Source of the DNA: CAZLAK01 sp964557545
GTDB taxonomy: Bacteria > Bacillota > Desulfotomaculia > Desulfotomaculales > Pelotomaculaceae
Length of the DNA: 64,000 nucleotides
Reading direction: 5' to 3'
Assembly (NCBI GenBank): GCA_964557545.1
Contig: CAZLAK010000007.1
Location: 1-64,000, forward strand
The translations under genes and the position numbers were made by a program. Numbering within the stretch: the stretch's first letter is position 1; each line of letters begins with the position of its first letter. The notes beneath the pieces were generated by a model that was given only the letters and a program-made list of their open reading frames with translations, was not told the DNA's origin and did not search any database. Below are positions 59,854 through 64,000 of this stretch, piece after piece.

Positions 59854-60891
59854 GTGAGGGCGGAACTGGTGGAAACGGAAAAATCCGTGGGCAGAATACT
59901 GTGCCACGACATCACCAGGATAGAGAAAAACAACTTTAAAGGCGCGGCTTTTAAGAAGGGGCACCGGGTGAGAGAAGAGGATATTCCGCTGCTTTTAGAT
60001 ATGGGCAAAAAACACATTTATTCCCTTGAACTGGAGGCGGGGGAGCTGCACGAAGACGAGGCGGGCAGGAGAATAGCCGCGGCACTGGCGGGAGATTTTT
60101 TGGAGGCGTGCGGCCCGTCTGAAGGAAAGGTAGAATTGCGGGCGGGGTGCGCAGGACTTTTAAAGGTGAACAGTGAAGCAATATACCAGATAAACAGCAT
60201 TCCCGACGTTGTTGTGGCCACCTTGCACAACAACTCGCCGGTGAAGGCGGGCGAAGTGGTGGCCGGCGCAAAAGTTATACCGCTTGCTGTAGGGGAAGAA
60301 GCTGTTGAGCGGGTAGAGAAAATTTGCCGCGAGCAGGGGCCGCCCCTTTACATCAAGCAGTACAAAAAATTAAAGATGGGCGGCGTGATTACCGGCAGGG
60401 AAGTAGTGGAAGGGCGCATTAAAGACGGCTTTGCGCCGGTTTTAAAGGAAAAAGCGCAGATGTTTGGGCTGGACACCCCGCAAATACTTTTTGCGACCGA
60501 TGATGCCGGCGTTATTTCTGACAGCATCCTGCAGCTGGCCGGCAGGGGCTGCAACCTCATTATCGTCACCGGCGGGATGTCTGTGGATCCGGACGACGTC
60601 ACCCCCACGGCCATAAAGATGGCGGGGGCGCAGATAGTAAAATACGGCGCACCCGTGCTGCCGGGGGCCATGTTTCTCTTGGCCTACCTGGGGGACATTC
60701 CCGTAGTAGGGCTGCCGGCGTGCGGCATGTTTTTCAGGACAACTGTACTGGACGTGATACTGCCGCGCCTGGTGGCGGGCGAGACGGTAACTGCCGGGGA
60801 TATTATAAGCCTGGGCAGCGGCGGGCTGTGCCGCCGCTGCGAGGTTTGCCGTTACCCAAACTGTTCCTTTGGCAAGGGAGGGCTGTGCTGA
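59854..60891 (+). CDS. MoeA-like molybdopterin-binding protein with cysteine-rich tail
   Basis: 345 aa from GTG 59854 (GGGAG 8 bases upstream). The core from residue 150 matches the MoCF/MPT-binding domain (IKQYKKLKMGGVITGREV, VTGGMSVDPDDVTPTAIK, PGAMFLLAYLGDIPVVGLPACG). After residue 325 comes the tail CRRCEVCRYPNCSFGKGGLC with five cysteines. It is shorter and different from housekeeping MoeA; members of this type accompany yqeB/xdhC clusters. Stop and next start overlap (TGATG). Confidence 0.85.
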   Translation: MRAELVETEKSVGRILCHDITRIEKNNFKGAAFKKGHRVREEDIPLLLDMGKKHIYSLELEAGELHEDEAGRRIAAALAGDFLEACGPSEGKVELRAGCAGLLKVNSEAIYQINSIPDVVVATLHNNSPVKAGEVVAGAKVIPLAVGEEAVERVEKICREQGPPLYIKQYKKLKMGGVITGREVVEGRIKDGFAPVLKEKAQMFGLDTPQILFATDDAGVISDSILQLAGRGCNLIIVTGGMSVDPDDVTPTAIKMAGAQIVKYGAPVLPGAMFLLAYLGDIPVVGLPACGMFFRTTVLDVILPRLVAGETVTAGDIISLGSGGLCRRCEVCRYPNCSFGKGGLC

Positions 60892-61703
60892 TGGATAAAA
60901 AGCTCGTTTACGAGACGCTGCTGCAAAAAATCAGCCGGGATGAACCCGTTGCCCTGGTTACTGTCCTGGAGAGCCGGGGTTCGGCTCCCGGTAAGCCCGG
61001 TTTTAAAATGCTCGTCGATCTAAGCGGGAATACTGTAGGGACAATCGGCGGCGGCCTTTTGGAGGCGCGCGTTATTGAAGAGGCTGTAGGAGTCATCAAG
61101 AGCGGTACGTACAAGATAGGAACTTATTCCTTAACTCCGAAAGAAGCAGGAGGCATAGGCATGCTCTGCGGCGGGGAGATTACCGTTTTCATCGAGACGG
61201 TGGTACCCGCTGAGGTGCTCCTGGTTGTAGGCGGCGGGCACATAGCGCTGCCGCTCGTCCACATGGGGTCGTTGCTCGGGTTTAAGGTGGCGGTAATGGA
61301 CGACAGGGAGGAATTTTGCAACCGGGAGAGGTTTCCTGATGCCAGCGAGTGCCTGGTGGGCGAAATAGGGAGCCTTTTGGAAAGCTATAAAATTACCAAG
61401 AACACTTATATTGTCATAGTAACCAGGGGCCACGAGCACGATGAGCTGGCTTTAGAAAAGGTGCTGGGCAGCGGTGCGGCGTACATCGGGATGATCGGCA
61501 GCCGCAGCAAGACGGAGAAGATTTTTAAGAACCTGCTGGAAAAGGGTTTTGAAAAGTCTGAGCTGGACAAGGTTTACACACCTATTGGTTTGAATATAGG
61601 CGCTAAAACGCCCGAAGAAATTGCTGTAAGCATTTTGGCCGAAATAATTGCCGTAAAAAACCAAGCTGCAGCGAAAACCGGCCGTGAAGTTTGCGGCCTC
61701 TAA
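60891..61703 (+). CDS. XdhC/CoxF-family maturation protein
   Basis: 270 aa from ATG 60891. N-terminal XdhC_CoxI domain (ALVTVLESRGSAPGKPGFKM, GTIGGGLLEA), then the Rossmann domain LLVVGGGHIALPLVHMGSLL near residue 108 and YIGMIGSRSKTEKIF near residue 198. XdhC binds molybdenum cofactor and delivers it, with the terminal chalcogen, to the hydroxylase. Coupled to the MoeA-like gene by a one-base overlap. Confidence 0.92.
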   Translation: MDKKLVYETLLQKISRDEPVALVTVLESRGSAPGKPGFKMLVDLSGNTVGTIGGGLLEARVIEEAVGVIKSGTYKIGTYSLTPKEAGGIGMLCGGEITVFIETVVPAEVLLVVGGGHIALPLVHMGSLLGFKVAVMDDREEFCNRERFPDASECLVGEIGSLLESYKITKNTYIVIVTRGHEHDELALEKVLGSGAAYIGMIGSRSKTEKIFKNLLEKGFEKSELDKVYTPIGLNIGAKTPEEIAVSILAEIIAVKNQAAAKTGREVCGL

Positions 61704-61725
61704 AAAAAGAAAGAGGCGCGTAATT

Positions 61726-62085
61726 GTGGATTACAAAATAAACTACAAAATATGGCTGGAAAAGAATGATAAAAAAGTTTTCGGCGACGGGCCTTTGAGC
61801 ATTTTAAAAGGTATCGAGAGGAACGGTTCGCTGCGCACAGCGGCTAAGGAGATGGGCATGTCCTACAACCAGGCTTGGAGGCTTGTTAAAAAACTGGAGG
61901 ACAACCTCGGTTTCCCGCTCTTAGAGAAGAGGGTGGGGGGCAGGAGCGGCGGAGGCTCGGTACTGACCGTAGATGCCAAAAACCTCATGGCCAGGTACGC
62001 TCGCTTTCAGAGAGAAGCGCAGAGCGCCATTGAAAGTGCTTTCAACGAGTTTTTCTCGGCCCGCACAGACAAGGAGGAGAGTTAG
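61726..62085 (+). CDS. ModE-like DNA-binding regulator without Mop domain
   Basis: 119 aa from GTG 61726 (AAGAGGCG upstream). LysR-type winged helix as in ModE: FGDGPLSILKGIERNGSLRT then AAKEMGMSYNQAWRLVKKLE. The C-terminal molybdate-binding (Mop) repeats of ModE are absent, so it either senses Mo otherwise or acts through cluster partners. Located between xdhC and yqeC-mocA; a candidate operator is at 59766-59789. Confidence 0.85.
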   Translation: MDYKINYKIWLEKNDKKVFGDGPLSILKGIERNGSLRTAAKEMGMSYNQAWRLVKKLEDNLGFPLLEKRVGGRSGGGSVLTVDAKNLMARYARFQREAQSAIESAFNEFFSARTDKEES

Positions 62086-62088
62086 CCG

Positions 62089-63459
62089 GTGAATTTTTTC
62101 TCCCTGGCCGAAAGCCTTGAACTTGCGCCCAAAGAGCTGGTATCCATATACGGCGCCGGCGGCAAAAGCACCTTACTCTTGCGGCTGGCCTGGGAACTGG
62201 CAAAGTCCGGCAGCCGGGTAGTTGTGACCACGACCACCAAGATGTTCGTTCCCGCATCGATGCCCTTGGTAACTGCGGGCAGCTTAGCAGAGGCGCTGGA
62301 AAAGCTGGAGCAGGCCTTTGCCGTGAGCAGGTGTGTTTCCTTAGGCCGCAAAACGCTGCCGGGAGACAAAATCGAGGGGATTGGAGCTGGACTGGCGGAT
62401 GAGATATTTTCCAGCGGGATTGCCCCTTACGTGCTCGTGGAAGCCGACGGCGCCGCCCGCCGGCCAATAAAAGGCTACGCTCCCTACGAGCCCGTCATCC
62501 CTTCAAAAACAACTGCACTCGTTCCCGTGCTGGGCCTGGACGCCGTCGGCAGGGAAGTCAACGAAGAAAATGTTCACAGGGCGGAGCTTTTTGTGGAGCA
62601 AATCGGTGCCGGGATGGGCAGGCCGCTGGAGGTGCGCCACTTTGCCAGGTGCCTTTCTTACACCGTGGGGATAGGGCGGGCGGCAGCGCCCGCCGCCAGG
62701 GTTGTTCCAATTGTCAACAAGTTGGACCTGGCCAAAAACCCTGATCTGGTGAGGAACGTTGCCAATTTAGTAGCCGAAGAGACCCCCGTTGACCGCCTTT
62801 TCTTTACTGCCGCCCGGGAAGAGAACCCGGTAAAATACGTTTTTAGCCTGGAGTCCGGAAAGGCGCGGCCGTCAGTTGCCTGCGTTGTCCTGGCCGCCGG
62901 GTCATCTGCGCGCATAGGTAAAGACAAGCTATCCTTAAAAATAGGGGGAAAGACGCTACTCGAGCGGGCGGTTGGCGCCGCGCTCTCTTCACCGGTCAGC
63001 GAAGTGATAGTGGTAACAAGGCCGGATAAAGGCGCAGCGAAATACTTGCCCTTAAGCTGGCCGGTCAAAATAATAACCAATCCGTCCCACCACGAGGGGA
63101 TATCCTCTTCGCTAAAAGCGGGGCTGCTGGCGGCATCCCAGCGCACTCAGGGCATTATCTTCGCTCTCGGCGACCAGCCCTTTGTATCCACAAAAGTGTA
63201 CGAGTTGCTGCTGAATACCTACTACCGGGAGCTTAAGCTGATCACCGTCCCCCTCTACAGGGGGAAAAGGGGCAACCCGGTGCTCATTGACCGGCGGGCC
63301 TGGCCGCTTTTAATGGGCATTGGGGGAGACGCCGGTGGAAGGCAGATCTTGCCGCTCGTGCCCGAAGAGGAGATCGCCACCGTAGAAGTGGGTGACCCCG
63401 GTGTATTGGCCGACATAGATACGGAGGAAGACTTTAAACGCTACCGTCTTCTATGGTGA
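62089..63459 (+). CDS. YqeC-MocA fusion: hydroxylase accessory domain plus Mo-cofactor cytidylyltransferase
   Basis: 456 aa. Residues 1-250 match YqeC (SIYGAGGKSTLLLRLAWELA with a P-loop-like glycine motif, TTTTKMFVP, VLVEADGAARRPIKGYAPYE, PIVNKLDLA). Residues 262-456 are a MobA/MocA nucleotidyltransferase (VVLAAGSSARIGKDKLSLKI, LGDQPFVSTKVY, RGKRGNPVLIDRRAW, DIDTEEDFKRY). MocA adds CMP to molybdopterin, the form used by many bacterial hydroxylases. The two functions are often separate genes. GTG at 62089. Confidence 0.9.
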   Translation: MNFFSLAESLELAPKELVSIYGAGGKSTLLLRLAWELAKSGSRVVVTTTTKMFVPASMPLVTAGSLAEALEKLEQAFAVSRCVSLGRKTLPGDKIEGIGAGLADEIFSSGIAPYVLVEADGAARRPIKGYAPYEPVIPSKTTALVPVLGLDAVGREVNEENVHRAELFVEQIGAGMGRPLEVRHFARCLSYTVGIGRAAAPAARVVPIVNKLDLAKNPDLVRNVANLVAEETPVDRLFFTAAREENPVKYVFSLESGKARPSVACVVLAAGSSARIGKDKLSLKIGGKTLLERAVGAALSSPVSEVIVVTRPDKGAAKYLPLSWPVKIITNPSHHEGISSSLKAGLLAASQRTQGIIFALGDQPFVSTKVYELLLNTYYRELKLITVPLYRGKRGNPVLIDRRAWPLLMGIGGDAGGRQILPLVPEEEIATVEVGDPGVLADIDTEEDFKRYRLLW

Positions 63460-63484
63460 ACAGGTTCCATGGTGAACCGGTGCA
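63453..63484. repeat. 16-bp imperfect tandem duplication at the yqeC-mocA stop
   Basis: The unit beginning ATGGTGAACAGGT (63453) recurs as ATGGTGAACCGGT (63469). The first copy contains the TGA stop (63457-63459). Similar in kind to the duplication at 13574-13603. Confidence 0.6.
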
Positions 63485-63538
63485 GCCCCAGGACTTTAGC
63501 CGCCACCTCTCATTGCAGTTTTAGGAGGTATCTCTAAA

Positions 63539-64000
63539 ATGCCTGTTAGTAAATTCCCCAAAAAAATGTTGTCGGCAATTTTCCTGGTTTTATTGCTTGT
63601 TTTCAGTGTCGCTCTCACCGGGTGTACCGGCAAGAGCAAGGTGGAGCAGCCTGCCGGGGAAATATCCGTCTTTGCCGGCTCGGCCAGCAAACCCCCGCTG
63701 GAAGAAGCGGCAGCCAGGTTTACTGAACTGACCGGCGTGAAAGTAAACCTCACCCTCGGTGGCTCAGGCGCCGTTTTGAGCCAGATGAAAGTGTCCGGGC
63801 AGGGGGACGTTTACCTGCCGGGTTCATCGGATTACATGGAAAAGGCTAAAAGAGAGGGCGTGGTTGATCCCGGCACCGAAAAAATCATTGCCTACCTGGT
63901 ACCGGCCATTTCTGTGCCGCGGGGCAACCCGGCGGGCATAACCGGCTTAGAGGACCTGGCCCGGCCGGGAGTAAAGGTAGCCCTGGCCCGCCCGGATTCT
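63539..64000 (+). CDS. ModA-type molybdate/tungstate-binding lipoprotein (partial)
   Basis: First 154 codons; runs off the right edge. ATG 63539 with TTAGGAGGTAT upstream. Signal peptide with lipobox (LLLVFSVALTGC), then ISVFAGSASKPPLEEAAARF and NLTLGGSGAVLSQMKVSGQG, the type of start seen in ModA/WtpA binding proteins, and the hinge stretch RGNPAGITGLEDLARPGVKV. It would feed molybdate (or tungstate) to the cofactor made by this cluster. Permease genes are expected beyond the window. Confidence 0.87.
   Translation, partial: MPVSKFPKKMLSAIFLVLLLVFSVALTGCTGKSKVEQPAGEISVFAGSASKPPLEEAAARFTELTGVKVNLTLGGSGAVLSQMKVSGQGDVYLPGSSDYMEKAKREGVVDPGTEKIIAYLVPAISVPRGNPAGITGLEDLARPGVKVALARPDS

Noticed and set aside
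1..64000. CRISPR array, prophage, insertion sequence or integrase
   Set aside because: No regularly spaced repeats, transposase, integrase or phage-like genes were seen on either strand.

Overview
The window spans the replication origin of a Gram-positive, anaerobe-type bacterium, most likely a Firmicute of the Peptococcaceae/Desulfotomaculales kind. This is inferred from gene order (mnmG-mnmE-jag-yidC-yidD-rnpA-rpmH leftwards, dnaA-dnaN-recF-remB-gyrB-gyrA rightwards), RemB, a T-box leader, an atpZ/atpI-led ATP synthase operon, TRAP transport and a molybdenum hydroxylase locus. There is no rRNA, insertion sequence, phage gene or CRISPR array. GTG and TTG starts are very common.

Layout. 1-3.7 kb: leftward RNA-modification, membrane-insertion and RNase P genes. 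3.7-5.7 kb: AT-rich oriC candidate with DnaA-box-like sites on both sides of dnaA. 5.7-13.6 kb: replication and topology genes. recF is split by a one-base frame change at a run of nine A. An 88-codon membrane or secreted protein and a possible structured RNA lie between gyrB and gyrA. 13.6-21.6 kb: an M24 peptidase, pdxST, then a serine block (T-box leader, class V aminotransferase, serA, serS, two tRNA-Ser genes). 21.7-26.4 kb: a TRAP transporter and an ArsB/NhaD-type permease, each behind a leader that ends in a hairpin next to the ribosome binding site. 26.5-35.6 kb: rpmE, prfA-prmC-tsaC, mntP, a YwlE-type phosphatase, rpiB, glyA, dCMP deaminase, a MazG-like protein and wecB. 35.8-43.2 kb: the complete F-type ATP synthase operon, closed by a bidirectional terminator.

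43.2-64 kb is the accessory part. An AT-richer stretch (43.2-51.7 kb) carries an MBL hydrolase, a LysR regulator, a benzoate-CoA-ligase-like enzyme, a MoxR-type AAA ATPase with a CoxE-like VWA protein, and a DASS anion transporter. Then follow a family I CoA-transferase, a three-subunit xanthine-oxidase-family molybdenum hydroxylase (FAD, 2Fe-2S and Mo subunits), a second DASS transporter closely similar to the first, and a maturation block: YqeB, a MoeA-like protein with a cysteine-rich tail, XdhC, a short ModE-like regulator, a YqeC-MocA fusion and the start of a ModA-type lipoprotein.

The YqeB/YqeC/XdhC/MocA set is the signature known from selenium-dependent molybdenum hydroxylases. The AAA/VWA pair resembles CoxD/CoxE. 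I infer a locus that imports an organic anion, activates it to a CoA thioester and oxidises or reduces it with a specially matured Mo enzyme. The substrate cannot be named from sequence; aromatic or heteroaromatic acids (hydroxybenzoate, furoate, nicotinate) are candidates. An inverted repeat of ModE-operator layout stands upstream of the MoeA-like gene.
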